Positions 8,282-17,149 of a stretch of DNA of 64,000 nt are shown piece by piece. The translations under genes and the position numbers were made by a program. The notes beneath the pieces are model-generated. The model saw only the letters and a list, made by a program, of their open reading frames with translations. It was not told the DNA's origin and ran no database searches. Numbering within the stretch: the first letter of the stretch is position 1; every line of letters starts with the position of its first letter. The DNA is from JAJXWB01 sp037044955 (GTDB lineage: Bacteria > Pseudomonadota > Alphaproteobacteria > Rhizobiales > Beijerinckiaceae): contig JBAOHX010000014.1 of the NCBI GenBank assembly GCA_037044955.1, forward strand, positions 186,001 through 250,000, in the 5' to 3' direction.

Positions 8282-8821
8282 TCAGCGCGGCGCGAGAATC
8301 ATCACCATCTGGCGGCCTTCCATCGAGGGCTCGGCCTCGACCTTGGCCATCGTCACCGTCTCCTGCTTGACGCGCTCGAGCAGGCGGTAGCCGATGTCCT
8401 GGTGCGCCATTTCGCGGCCGCGGAAGCGCAGCGTGATCTTCACCTTGTCGCCCTCGACGAAGAAGCGGCGCATGGCCTTCATCTTCACGTCGTAGTCGTG
8501 GTCGTCGATGCCCGGGCGCAGCTTGATCTCCTTGACCTCGACGATCTTCTGGCGCTTGCGCGCCTCGGCGGCCTTCTTCTGCTCGTTGAAGCGGAACTTG
8601 CCGTAATCGAGGATCTTGCAGACCGGCGGATTGGCGTTGGGAACGATCTCGACCAGATCGAGGCCCGCCTCTTCGGCGAGCTGCATGGCTTCCTGGATGG
8701 GCGTGGGCCCACGGTTCTGGCCTTCGGCGTCGATGAGCTGGACGGTCGGAACGCGAATCTCGCGGTTGGTGCGCGGCCCCGATTTCTCAGGCGTCGGGGG
8801 CGCTTTCATGGGACGACGAAT
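8282..8821 (-). CDS. infC: Translation initiation factor IF-3, probable AUU start
   Basis: IF-3 binds the 30S subunit and checks initiator tRNA and start-codon pairing. The product shows both IF-3 domains: N-terminal NREIRVPTVQLID...GLDLVEIVPNANPPVCKILDYGKFRF and C-terminal EIKLRPGIDDHDYDVKMK...VTLRFRGREMAHQDIG, ending EGRQMVMILAPR. A GGAGA Shine-Dalgarno (8829-8833) lies 7 nt before an ATT codon at 8819-8821. The first ATG (8807-8809) is 19 nt from it, too far. AUU start is the classical device for IF-3 self-repression, and the protein then begins I/M-R-R-P-M-K. About 179 aa, normal length. Confidence 0.95.
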   Translation of the reverse strand: MRRPMKAPPTPEKSGPRTNREIRVPTVQLIDAEGQNRGPTPIQEAMQLAEEAGLDLVEIVPNANPPVCKILDYGKFRFNEQKKAAEARKRQKIVEVKEIKLRPGIDDHDYDVKMKAMRRFFVEGDKVKITLRFRGREMAHQDIGYRLLERVKQETVTMAKVEAEPSMEGRQMVMILAPR

Positions 8822-8971
8822 GGCTAGGTCTCCGTAGCTGTTGCAACTGTCTGGCGGCGTCGATGCGGCGGCCTTCAGGCTGGCCCGCGGCCGCGGCGCA
8901 TATGACAAATCGGCCGGCGGCTCGCGCCGTCGGTCGATCGGCCGTGAACATCGTAGCTTGAGGCCCTCAAG

Positions 8972-10183
8972 TCAACCGGCCGAAGCGGGTTCCAGCAGGC
9001 TTTCGTAGACGGAAAGCGTGGCCGCGCACATGCGTTCCACCGAAAAGCGCTCGCGGACGTGCAGGCGGGCGCGCAGGCTGAGCGATTCGCGGGCGGACAT
9101 GCGCAGATCGAGCGCCTCGGCGATGGCCGCGGCGAGTTCGTGGCGATTGCCCGAGGGGACGAGCCAGCCGGTGCGCTGCGCCGGCGGCGCGTTGGGCGGG
9201 GCGATCACGGTCTCGGCGCTGGCGCCGAGATCGGAGACGACGACAGGCGCGCCCATCGCCTGCGCCTCCACGGCGATGCGGCCGAACGCCTCAGGCTCGA
9301 TCGCGGGGGCGACGACGCAGGCCGCCGACATCAGCGCCGCCGGCATGTCGGCGCAATGGCCGACGCGGCGGACCACGCCTTCCAGACCGGCGTCGGCGAT
9401 GGCGCGGTCGATCTCGCGCGGATAGGCGTCGCGCTGCTCGTCGCCGGCGAGGATGAACAGGACGTCGCCGCGCCCCTGCTCCCGCAACATCCGCGCCGCG
9501 TCGATGAGCACGCGGTGGCCCTTGCGGCGGGCGAGGCGGGCCGGCAGCAGCACGATGCGCATGTCGGGCGGCGCGCCCCATTTTTCACGCAACGCCCGCA
9601 CCCGGTCCGGCTCGACGGCTTCCGGCGCGAACAGGCGCAGGTCGACGCCGCGATGGACGGTGACGATCTTGCCCGCCGCCTGCGGATAGCGCTCGAGGAT
9701 ATGGGCGGCGGTGAAGGCGGAATTGGCGATGACGCGATCGCCCATCGCCATGACCGAATTGTAGCGCGTCTTGATCGCGTTACGGTCGGAATAGACGCCG
9801 TGATAGGTGGTCACGAACGGCGTTTTCGTGCGCCGCACGGCGCCGAGCGCGACCCAGGCCGGCGCGCGCGAGCGCGCATGCACGATGTCGACGCCCTGCC
9901 GCTCGATCAGGGCGGCGAGCCTGCGCACGTTGCCGGCCATGGCGAGGGGGTTCTTGGTGGCGGCGCCGAAGGCGTGGAATTCGCCGCCGAGCGCCTGCAA
10001 TTCGCCGACGAGCCGGCCGCCTTCGGCCGCCACCAGCGCGCGCGCGCCGGCGCGCACGAGGGCGTCGGCGATTTCGAGCGTCGTGCGTTCCGCCCCGCCC
10101 GAATCGAGCGCGGGGATGATCTGGAGGACGGTCTTGCCGGCGATCGGACGGTCGACCTGAAAGAAGCGCTGATATTGCGGCAT
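8972..10183 (-). CDS. GT4-family glycosyltransferase
   Basis: 403 residues with the GT-B fold. N-terminal acceptor domain contains QIIPALDSGGAERTTLEIA. The C-terminal nucleotide-sugar domain has LLPARLARRKGHRVLIDA and the E-x7-E signature PEAFGRIAVEAQAMG. Such enzymes transfer sugars in polysaccharide or lipopolysaccharide assembly on the cytoplasmic face of the inner membrane; sugar and acceptor are unknown. No other polysaccharide genes are adjacent, and the gene is separated from infC by about 150 bp. Confidence 0.9.
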   Translation of the reverse strand: MPQYQRFFQVDRPIAGKTVLQIIPALDSGGAERTTLEIADALVRAGARALVAAEGGRLVGELQALGGEFHAFGAATKNPLAMAGNVRRLAALIERQGVDIVHARSRAPAWVALGAVRRTKTPFVTTYHGVYSDRNAIKTRYNSVMAMGDRVIANSAFTAAHILERYPQAAGKIVTVHRGVDLRLFAPEAVEPDRVRALREKWGAPPDMRIVLLPARLARRKGHRVLIDAARMLREQGRGDVLFILAGDEQRDAYPREIDRAIADAGLEGVVRRVGHCADMPAALMSAACVVAPAIEPEAFGRIAVEAQAMGAPVVVSDLGASAETVIAPPNAPPAQRTGWLVPSGNRHELAAAIAEALDLRMSARESLSLRARLHVRERFSVERMCAATLSVYESLLEPASAG

Positions 10184-10254
10184 CGCTGCTGATAAGTAAC
10201 GCGACAGGGTTTACGGTCGCTTACACATCGAATCGAAGCAGCGGATCGGGCGGA

Positions 10255-11046
10255 ATGGGCGTGCAGGCGGAAACGGGACGGCTTGTTGTCGGCTTGGGCG
10301 CGCAGGCGCGGGAGATCGCCTTCGTCGCCCTGCCCGCCTCCGGCGCGGGCGCCAAGCTGCCGGGCCTCGTCTGGCTCGGCGGCTTCAAGTCCGACATGAC
10401 CGGCACGAAGGCGATGGCGATCGAGCAGTTTGCGCGCGAGACCGGTCGCGCCTGCCTGCGCTTCGACTATTCCGGCCACGGCCAATCCGGCGGCGATTTC
10501 GAGGACGGCACGATCAGCCGCTGGCTGGAGGAAACCCTCGCCGTCATCCGCGCGAAGACGAGCGGGCGGCAGGCGCTGATCGGCTCCTCGATGGGCGGCT
10601 GGCTCGCCCTTCTGGCGGCGCGCGCGCTGGCCGAGGCCGGCGAGGAAGACCGCATCGCCGGCATGGTCCTGATCGCGCCGGCCGTCGATTTCACGGCGAC
10701 GCTGATGGAGCCGGGCCTCAGCAAGAAGGCGAAGGCCGAGATCGAGAAGACCGGGCGCTGGCTGCGGCCGTCCGAATATTCCCCCGATCCCTACCCGATC
10801 ACCAGGGCGCTGCTCGAGGACGGCCGCAAGCACCTGATCTTCGGCACGGCGATCCGCACCTGGGGGCCGGCCCACATCCTGCAGGGCATGCAGGACCCCG
10901 ACGTGCCGTGGAAGCACGCGCTGGCGCTGGTCGAGCATCTGGCCGACGATCCGGCGACGCTCTCCTTCATCCGCGACGGCGACCACCGCCTGTCGCGCGA
11001 CCAGGACATCGCCCGGCTGATCGCGGCGGTCGCCGAGATCAAATAG
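10255..11046 (+). CDS. Alpha/beta hydrolase
   Basis: 263 residues. The nucleophile elbow is GSSMGGW near residue 111 (Ser); an LRFDYSGHGQSGG block and the C-terminal DGDHRLS give the catalytic His. The arrangement resembles ABHD10-type or palmitoyl-thioesterase-like serine hydrolases; the Asp is probably in the EDGRK...P region but is not certain. No signal peptide, so cytosolic. Stands alone between the divergent glycosyltransferase and the L,D-transpeptidase. Confidence 0.82.
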   Translation: MGVQAETGRLVVGLGAQAREIAFVALPASGAGAKLPGLVWLGGFKSDMTGTKAMAIEQFARETGRACLRFDYSGHGQSGGDFEDGTISRWLEETLAVIRAKTSGRQALIGSSMGGWLALLAARALAEAGEEDRIAGMVLIAPAVDFTATLMEPGLSKKAKAEIEKTGRWLRPSEYSPDPYPITRALLEDGRKHLIFGTAIRTWGPAHILQGMQDPDVPWKHALALVEHLADDPATLSFIRDGDHRLSRDQDIARLIAAVAEIK

Positions 11047-11215
11047 TTAAGCTCCGTTAATACTTTCCTGTTTCCTTTCGATTTGCGGCGGGCTCCGTCT
11101 GTTTCGCGCGGTTGTTGCCTGCGCGACACATGCGCTGGCGCACAGCTTCGGCCCCGTCGTCGGGCTATTGGAAACATGTTACCGTACGAACGAGTTCTCG
11201 GGGGGTCTTTTCGAC

Positions 11216-12397
11216 ATGTGGCAGCGGACAAGGAAAGCCGCGCTTCGGTCCAGTGCGTCGGCCCTCGTGGCGAGCGCCGCCTTTGTGCTCGCCGGCGCCG
11301 ACATGGCCGCCGCGCAGGGGTTCTGGAGCCTGTTTTCGCCGCAGCCGGCGCCGCAGGCGACGCGGCCCGCGCCGCCCCAGCCGCGCGTCCGCGATCTCTC
11401 GACGCCCGCGCGCTACAAGAACCCCGACCTGAAGAAGAGCAACGGCCTGCTGCCGGTCTCCGCCAGCGGCCCGATCACCATCGTCGTCTCGACCGACCGG
11501 CAGCACCTGACCGTCTACGAGGGCGACAAGCCGGTGTCGGAAACCGTCGTCTCGACCGGCGTGGCCGACCATCCGACGCCGCACGGCGTGTTCAGCGTGA
11601 TCGAGAAGCAGGTGTTCCACCGCTCGACGATCTACGACGACGCGCCCATGCCCTTCATGCAGCGGCTGACCTGGTCCGGCATCGCGCTGCACGAGGGCCA
11701 CGTGACCGGCCGCCCCGCCTCGCACGGCTGCATTCGCCTGCCCGCCGCCTACGCCAAGGATCTCTACCGCTTCACCAAGCGCGGCGTGCGCGTCGTCATC
11801 TCGCGCGAGGACGTGAAGCCGACGCCGCTGGCGGATTTCGCCAGCGTGTTCCAGGCGCCGCCGCGCCGCTACGTGATGGGCGAGGCCGTCGAGGCCGCGC
11901 GCACGCCCGGCGAGATCGAGGGCCCGACCGCCGATATCGGCCAGTACAAGGTGAAGACGACGGTCGATCTCGCCGCGAGCATGCCGATTTCCGTGCTGGT
12001 CAACCGCAAGGCGGGCAAGCTCTACGTGCGCCGCAATTTCAAGCCGCTGTTCGAGGTTCCGATCGAGATCGACCAGCCCGACCGCCCGATCGGCGCGCAT
12101 ATGTTCGTCGCGCAGGCGGGCGCAGAGGGCAAGACCGCCTGGTCCAGCCTGACCGTGCCCGGCCGCACGCGCGAGGCGATGCTCGGCGACGCGGTGGGCA
12201 AGAAGGCGGGCGACGTCTCCTCGTTCGGCGTCGCGTCGAATGCGGCGGACGCGCTGCGCCGCCTGCACATCGCGCCCGGCGTGGCTGCGCGGCTCGCCGG
12301 CCTCGCCGGCCCCGGCGCCGTCTTCATCATTTCCGACGAAGGCGCGCGCAACAAGGAAACGTGGGACGGCACGAATTTCATCGCGCTGGTGGATTGA
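11216..12397 (+). CDS. L,D-transpeptidase (YkuD domain), exported
   Basis: 393 residues from the ATG at 11216 (MWQRTRKAALRSSASALV), chosen because it is preceded by GGGGGGTC and opens a clear signal peptide ending near AAAQG; the longer frame from 11168 adds residues before the signal. The YkuD motif is H-E-G-H-V-T-G-R-P-A-S-H-G-C-I-R-L with the catalytic Cys at about residue 172. Forms 3-3 cross-links or anchors proteins to periplasmic peptidoglycan. A second region (about 240-390) of unclear fold follows and is longer than in minimal YkuD proteins. Confidence 0.92.
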   Translation: MWQRTRKAALRSSASALVASAAFVLAGADMAAAQGFWSLFSPQPAPQATRPAPPQPRVRDLSTPARYKNPDLKKSNGLLPVSASGPITIVVSTDRQHLTVYEGDKPVSETVVSTGVADHPTPHGVFSVIEKQVFHRSTIYDDAPMPFMQRLTWSGIALHEGHVTGRPASHGCIRLPAAYAKDLYRFTKRGVRVVISREDVKPTPLADFASVFQAPPRRYVMGEAVEAARTPGEIEGPTADIGQYKVKTTVDLAASMPISVLVNRKAGKLYVRRNFKPLFEVPIEIDQPDRPIGAHMFVAQAGAEGKTAWSSLTVPGRTREAMLGDAVGKKAGDVSSFGVASNAADALRRLHIAPGVAARLAGLAGPGAVFIISDEGARNKETWDGTNFIALVD

Positions 12398-12489
12398 GGG
12401 CGCGGCGAGCTCTTCGCCTGAGAGGCTGACCGATTATTCGATTCCTCATCGTGAGAGTCTGGCCGAAAATGGTTTGTGACGGCCCCGCC

Positions 12490-12584
12490 TGTCATCCCGG
12501 ACGGCCGAAGGCCGATCCGGGATCCAGCCGGCAACGCTCGTGCGCTGGATCCCGGCTCTCCGCTTCGCTCCGGCCGGGATGACA
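12490..12584. repeat. Palindromic intergenic repeat, family B (TGTCATCCCGG)
   Basis: Ends TGTCATCCCGG / CCGGGATGACA are perfect 11-bp inverted repeats about 73 bp apart, with inner GATCCGGGATCC and GGATCCCGG pairs. A second copy is at 26240-26336. It fills the space between convergent genes, with nothing else recognisable in 12398-12684. Confidence 0.8.
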
Positions 12585-12684
12585 GCAAGAAGGAATACGA
12601 GTCGCCCTCCGAGGGTGAAGGCCTCTGTATGCGACGCCTCGCTCAGGAGGCGCCGCAAAGCGCGAGCGATCGGACCGGACCTTT

Positions 12685-13890
12685 CTACTTCGCGCTCGTC
12701 ACCCCGCCGATCGGCTCCCAGGTCTTGCCGTCGAAGCGCGACATCTGCAGCTTGCTGTAGCCTGCGTAGTCGTCCGGCGTGATGGTGACGGTGACGCCCG
12801 GCAGGCCGAGCGGCAATTGCTCGTCCTTGATCGACGTAATCACCTTCATGATGTTCTCGCGCGACAGGTCCTTGCCGGCGCGCTCCAGCACTTTCACCGT
12901 CAGCCATGCGGAGCCGTAGCCGATGGAGACGCTGCCGTCGTTGGGCTCGGCGGTCGGCTGCCATTGCTTGAGGAAGGCGAGATAGTCCTTCACGTCCGGC
13001 GCGTCGGCCCAGCGCGGATCGGAGGGAATCTTGAAGGCGAGCGCGCTGATCAGGCCCTTGGCGTTGTCGAGGCCCGCGGGTTCGAGCGCCGTCTTGATGT
13101 GGCTCGACACGCTGACGATGTAGAACAGCGGCTTCCATTCGATCTCGGCCGCGCGCTTGATCGCCTGCGCGCCGAACTTCGGCACGGTGATGCAAAAGAA
13201 AACATCGGCGCCGGACTGCTTCAGCGCGATCATCTGCGAGTCGAGCGTGGGCGAGCCGACCTCGTAGGGAACCTCCTTGATGATCATCGCGGCGGCCTTG
13301 TCGCCGAGGCCTTCCTTCAGGCCCTTCAGATAATCCTTGCCGAAATCGTCGTTCTGGAAGAGCACGCCGATCCTGGCGTCCGGCTTGGTCTGCAGGATGT
13401 AGCGCGCGGCGACCTTCGCCTCCATCGTGTAGGAGGGATAGAGCGGCACGGTGAAGGGATAATTCTTCGGGTCGTTCCACTTGTCGGCGCCGGTGGAGAT
13501 GAACAGGTGCGGCGCCTTCTTCTGGTTCATGTATTTGTGGATCGCCGAATTGGTCGGCGTGCCGAGCTGGCCGAAGGTCGCCAGCACGTCGTCCTGCTCG
13601 ACCAGCTTGCGCGTCTGCTCCACGGTCTTGGGCGGGCTGTAGCCGTCGTCGTAGGACAGGAACACGAGCTTGCGGCCATTCACGCCGCCTTTCGCGTTGA
13701 TCATGTCGTAATAGGCGGACTGCACGCGCCCCTGCGCGGAATAGCCCGACGCCGGCCCGCTGTAGGGCATGGTGTTGCCGATCTTGATTTCCTTGTCGGT
13801 GACCCCGGGCGCGTTCTGCGCCAGCGCGGGCGCCGCGCCCGCGATGAGGCTCGCGGCCAGCGCAAGAGCAAGCGACTTCGATGATTTCAT
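12685..13890 (-). CDS. ABC transporter substrate-binding protein, branched-chain amino acid/LivK family
   Basis: 401 residues from the ATG at 13890, with a strong GAGGGAGAGGG Shine-Dalgarno; signal peptide MKSSKSLALALAASLIAG...ALA, cleaved before QNAPG. The mature part is a Peripla_BP_6 domain (VTDKEIKIGNTMPYSGPAS, later GVLFQNDDFGKDY). In alphaproteobacteria such proteins next to acyl-CoA enzymes often bind aromatic or other carboxylic acids rather than amino acids. No permease or ATPase genes adjoin, so it relies on components elsewhere. Directly upstream of the catabolic gene block on the same strand. Confidence 0.9.
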   Translation of the reverse strand: MKSSKSLALALAASLIAGAAPALAQNAPGVTDKEIKIGNTMPYSGPASGYSAQGRVQSAYYDMINAKGGVNGRKLVFLSYDDGYSPPKTVEQTRKLVEQDDVLATFGQLGTPTNSAIHKYMNQKKAPHLFISTGADKWNDPKNYPFTVPLYPSYTMEAKVAARYILQTKPDARIGVLFQNDDFGKDYLKGLKEGLGDKAAAMIIKEVPYEVGSPTLDSQMIALKQSGADVFFCITVPKFGAQAIKRAAEIEWKPLFYIVSVSSHIKTALEPAGLDNAKGLISALAFKIPSDPRWADAPDVKDYLAFLKQWQPTAEPNDGSVSIGYGSAWLTVKVLERAGKDLSRENIMKVITSIKDEQLPLGLPGVTVTITPDDYAGYSKLQMSRFDGKTWEPIGGVTSAK

Positions 13891-13954
13891 TTTCCCTCTC
13901 CCTCGAACAATGCTTCGCAAAGCAAAAGCGCCCGCCTCGCGGCGAGCGTTTCGA

Positions 13955-14767
13955 TCATTTCGCCGGCGTCCAGTTCGGCTTTCGCTTCTCGAGAAAGGCC
14001 GTGAGGCCTTCGCGAAAATCTTCGGATTTGACGCAGAGAATCTGGTTGCGATCCTCCATCGCGATCACCTGCTCGATCGAGCCCGCGTCGACGCTCATGT
14101 TGAGGCATTCCTTCGACAGGCGCAGCGCCAGCGGCGCGGTCAGCAGCAGATCGTCGACATAGGATTGCGCGGCCTTGTCGAGATCGGCTTCCTCGACCAC
14201 TTCGGACACGAGACCGACGGCGAGCGCGCGCGGCGCCTGGATGAAGCGGCCGGTGAGGATGAGTTCGGAGGCCACGGAAACGCCGACGAGGCGCGGCAGG
14301 AAATAGGACGAGCCGATGTCGCAGCCGCCGACGCCGAGCTTGATGAAGGCGCAGTTCATGCGCGCATTGCTCGCGGCGATGCGGATGTCGGAGGCGAGCG
14401 CCAGCGCGAAGCCGCCGCCGGCGGCCGCGCCCTGCACGCAGGAAACGATGGGTTGCGGGCAGCGGCGCATCTTCATCACGATATTGGCGATGCGGCGCTG
14501 GCCGTCGAGCGAGGCCTGCGTGTCGGCGCCGTAGCCGCCTGCCGAATTGCGCTTGGCGCTCGCCTTGATGTCGAGGCCGGCGCAGAAATTCTTGCCCGCG
14601 CCGCGCAGCACGACGACGCGCGTGTCGTAGTCGCGCTCGAGGCCCTCGAAATAGGCGTTGAGCGCGTCGATCAATTCGGGATTGAGCGAATTCAGCGCGT
14701 CGGGCCGATTGAGCGTGACCCAGTCGACGGGCCCGCGCTTTTCGATGAGGAGGACGGGTTCGGACAT
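13955..14767 (-). CDS. Enoyl-CoA hydratase/isomerase (crotonase family) 1
   Basis: 270 residues from the ATG at 14767 (MSEPVLLIEKRGPVDWV); an earlier in-frame ATG at 14809 lies within the palindromic repeat. The CoA-binding oxyanion-hole segments are KNFCAGLDIKA and QGAAAGGGFALALASDI. A Gly-Gly-Cys-Asp-Ile-Gly-Ser run follows where hydratases carry the second Glu, so a simple hydratase is not assured; isomerase or other crotonase chemistry is possible. C-terminus FLEKRKPNW is typical. Confidence 0.87.
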   Translation of the reverse strand: MSEPVLLIEKRGPVDWVTLNRPDALNSLNPELIDALNAYFEGLERDYDTRVVVLRGAGKNFCAGLDIKASAKRNSAGGYGADTQASLDGQRRIANIVMKMRRCPQPIVSCVQGAAAGGGFALALASDIRIAASNARMNCAFIKLGVGGCDIGSSYFLPRLVGVSVASELILTGRFIQAPRALAVGLVSEVVEEADLDKAAQSYVDDLLLTAPLALRLSKECLNMSVDAGSIEQVIAMEDRNQILCVKSEDFREGLTAFLEKRKPNWTPAK

Positions 14768-14787
14768 CGCTGCAAACTCCGCTCTCT

Positions 14788-14884
14788 TCATCCTGAGGAG
14801 CGCCTGCAAGGCGGGTCTCGAAGGATGGCCACGTCCCGCTCATGGCCATCCTTCGAGACGCCGCTTCGCGGCTCCTCAGGATGA
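14788..14884. repeat. Palindromic intergenic repeat, family E (TCATCCTGAGGAG)
   Basis: Perfect 13-bp ends TCATCCTGAGGAG / CTCCTCAGGATGA, with an inner GGATGGCC / GGCCATCC stem. A related variant lies at 43406-43530. Confidence 0.8.
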
Positions 14885-14932
14885 GGGTTGTTGAATTGAG
14901 CGCGGCGCCCGAAGGCGCCGCGCAAGATCACA

Positions 14933-15691
14933 TCACCGCGGCGCCATGCGGATCGCGCCGTCGAGACGGATCGTCTCGGCGTTGAGCATGGCGTTCTCGA
15001 CGATATGCACGGCGAGCGCCGCATATTCCGAGGGGTCGCCGAGACGCGAGGGGAAGGGCACCTGCGAGGCGAGGCTGCGCTGGGCTTCTTCCGACAGGCC
15101 CTTCATCAGCGGCGTGAGGAACAGGCCGGGCGCGATCGTGTTGACGCGGATGCCGAAGCGGGCGAGGTCGCGCGCGATCGGCAGGGTCATGCCGACGATG
15201 CCGCCCTTGGACGCCGAATAGGCGGCCTGGCCGACCTGGCCGTCGAAGGCGGCGACCGACGCCGTGTTGATGACGACGCCGCGCTCCTCGCCGACCGGGT
15301 CCTGCTTCGTCATGCGCTCGGCCGCAAGGCGCAGCATGTTGAACGAGCCAATGAGATTGACGTCGATGATCTTCTTGAAGGCGTCGAGCGGGAAGGCGCC
15401 GTTCTTGCTGACCGTGGTGATGGCGTTGCCGATGCCGGCGCAATTGACCAGCACGCGCGGCACGCCATGCGCCTTCTCGGCCGCGTCCAGCGCCGCCTTG
15501 GCGTCGGCTTCGCTCGACACGTCGCCGCCGATGCCGATGCCGCCGATTTCCTTGGCGACCTTCTCGGCATTGTCCTTGTTGAGATCGAAGCAGGCGACCT
15601 TGGCGCCCTTGGCCGCCATCAGGCGCGCGGTCGCAGCGCCAAGGCCCGAGCCGCCGCCGGTGACGAAGACGGAAAGTCCGTTGAGATCCAT
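14933..15691 (-). CDS. Short-chain dehydrogenase, 3-hydroxyacyl-CoA dehydrogenase type 2-like
   Basis: 252 residues. NAD-binding TGGGSGLG at 11-18, CFDLN (Asp at the end of beta-2 favours NAD over NADP), NCAGI at 83-87, catalytic Ser145, Tyr158 and Lys162 in Y-S-A-S-K-G-G. Closest in pattern to HSD17B10/3-hydroxy-2-methylacyl-CoA dehydrogenases, which oxidise a 3-hydroxyacyl-CoA for thiolysis. It sits between a crotonase and a CaiB gene on the same strand, consistent with a role in the catabolic pathway. Confidence 0.9.
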   Translation of the reverse strand: MDLNGLSVFVTGGGSGLGAATARLMAAKGAKVACFDLNKDNAEKVAKEIGGIGIGGDVSSEADAKAALDAAEKAHGVPRVLVNCAGIGNAITTVSKNGAFPLDAFKKIIDVNLIGSFNMLRLAAERMTKQDPVGEERGVVINTASVAAFDGQVGQAAYSASKGGIVGMTLPIARDLARFGIRVNTIAPGLFLTPLMKGLSEEAQRSLASQVPFPSRLGDPSEYAALAVHIVENAMLNAETIRLDGAIRMAPR

Positions 15692-15751
15692 GTGGTGTTC
15701 CTTTCGTGTGAACGGGGTGTGGATGGAAATTCTTGCGTAGCCTCGGGCGCC

Positions 15752-15896
15752 CTACCTCCCCTTCATGGGGAGGTCGCAGAGCGAAGCCCTGCGGGTGGGG
15801 TCCGAACGACTGGTATCAATTCTTCGACATTTGCGCAGCGGCTTGGGCCCCACCCCCGCCGCTTCGCTGCGGACCCTCCCCATAAAGGGGAGGGAG
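15752..15896. repeat. Palindromic intergenic repeat, family D (CCTCCCC...GGGGAGG)
   Basis: Two hairpins, CCTACCTCCCCTTCATGGGG and CCCTCCCCATAAAGGGGAGG, joined by GGGTGGGG / CCCCACCC. The same composite unit recurs at 45693-45834, 52486-52609, 54382-54530, 57518-57641 and, as a variant, 19294-19413. Confidence 0.78.
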
Positions 15897-15916
15897 AGCC
15901 GCCGCTTCAGCGCCGA

Positions 15917-17008
15917 TCAACTCCACGCCGCCACGGCGGCGGCCGGTTCGATCCGGCCTTCCATCGGCGCGGACTGGATTTGCGACGGCGTGCGCGAAAA
16001 ACGCGGCGCGGGCGCGGGCTGCACGGCGCCGCCATGATCCACGAACGTTTTTCGCGCGACGAGATGCGGGTGGCTCTTCGCCTCCTCCATCGAATAGACC
16101 GCCATGGCGCAGGCGTCGGTGCCTTCGAGCAGCCTGGACCATTCGTCGCGCGTCTTCGTCTTGAAGATGGCTTCCATCTTGTCGCGCAACGCGGGCCATT
16201 TGGCCCTGTTGTTCTGGTCCTTGAAATCGGGATCGTCGATGCCGGCGCGCTGCAGGAATTCGGCGTAGAACTGCGGCTCGATGGCGCCGATGGTGAAGAA
16301 CCTGCCGTCCTTGCACTCGAAGGGCCCGTAGAAATGCGCGCCGCCGTCGAGCAGGTTTTCGCCCGCCTCGCCCGTCCACACGCCCATGGCCTTCAGCGCG
16401 TGGAACATGGTGATGAGGCTGGCGACGCCGTCGCACATGGCGACGTCGACCACCTGCCCCTTGCCGCTGGCGCGCGCCTGGATGAGCGCGGCGAGCGCGC
16501 CCATGACGAGATAGAGCGCGCCGCCGCCGTAGTCGCCGACGAGATTGAGCGGCGACACCAGCCCGCCTTTTCGCGCACGAAAGGAGTCCAAGGCGCCGGT
16601 GACGGCGACATAGTTGATGTCGTGGCCGGCGGCGAGCGCCAGCGGGCCTTCCTGCCCCCAGCCGGTCATGCGCGCGTAGACGAGCTTCGCATTGGCCTTC
16701 AGCATGTCGTCGGGACCGAGGCCGAGTTTCTCCATCACGCCGGGGCGAAAACCCTCGACGAGGATGTCGGCCTTCTCGACCAGCGCCTTGGCGGTGGCGA
16801 CGTCCTCGGGCTTCTTCAGATCGAGTTCGATCGTGCGGCGGCCGCGATTGACGAAATTGCCGGGATGGTTGCGCCCGTGGCCCGGCCGCTGGATGGCGAT
16901 GACGTCGGCGCCCATGTCCGACATCAACATGCAGGCGAAGGGGCCGGGGCCGATGCCTGCGAATTCGACGATGCGTACGCCCGCGAGCGGGCCGGTGGCT
17001 TTGGTCAA
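15917..17008 (-). CDS. CaiB/BaiF family CoA transferase or alpha-methylacyl-CoA racemase
   Basis: 363 residues, start ATG 17008. N-terminal GVRIVEFAGIGPGPFACMLMSDMGADV is the family III CoA-transferase CoA-binding opening. The AGHDINY (His) and GDYGGGALYL (Asp) motifs match the His/Asp acid-base pair of AMACR-type racemases, favouring racemisation of 2-methyl-branched acyl-CoA esters over transferase activity. Such an enzyme lets beta-oxidation handle methyl-branched (isoprenoid, sterol side-chain) acids. Neighbours are an SDR and a crotonase. Confidence 0.88.
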   Translation of the reverse strand: MTKATGPLAGVRIVEFAGIGPGPFACMLMSDMGADVIAIQRPGHGRNHPGNFVNRGRRTIELDLKKPEDVATAKALVEKADILVEGFRPGVMEKLGLGPDDMLKANAKLVYARMTGWGQEGPLALAAGHDINYVAVTGALDSFRARKGGLVSPLNLVGDYGGGALYLVMGALAALIQARASGKGQVVDVAMCDGVASLITMFHALKAMGVWTGEAGENLLDGGAHFYGPFECKDGRFFTIGAIEPQFYAEFLQRAGIDDPDFKDQNNRAKWPALRDKMEAIFKTKTRDEWSRLLEGTDACAMAVYSMEEAKSHPHLVARKTFVDHGGAVQPAPAPRFSRTPSQIQSAPMEGRIEPAAAVAAWS

Positions 17009-17043
17009 TTATTCCTCCCGTCTAGCTACGACGCGTTTCTTGC

Positions 17044-17136
17044 CGTCATTGCGAGGAGCGAAGCGACGAAGCAATCCATCCTCGGTTCTGGAGGAAGTCC
17101 CGGTGGATGGATTGCTTCGCTTCGCTCGCAATGACG
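17044..17136. repeat. Palindromic intergenic repeat, family C (CGTCATTGCGAG)
   Basis: Ends CGTCATTGCGAG / CTCGCAATGACG are perfect 12-bp inverted repeats; inner GAAGCAATCCATC / GGATGGATTGCTTC pair. Related copies at 20906-20996, 22341-22445 and 24051-24206. Confidence 0.82.
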
Positions 17137-17149
17137 GCGTTGTCTGCAA

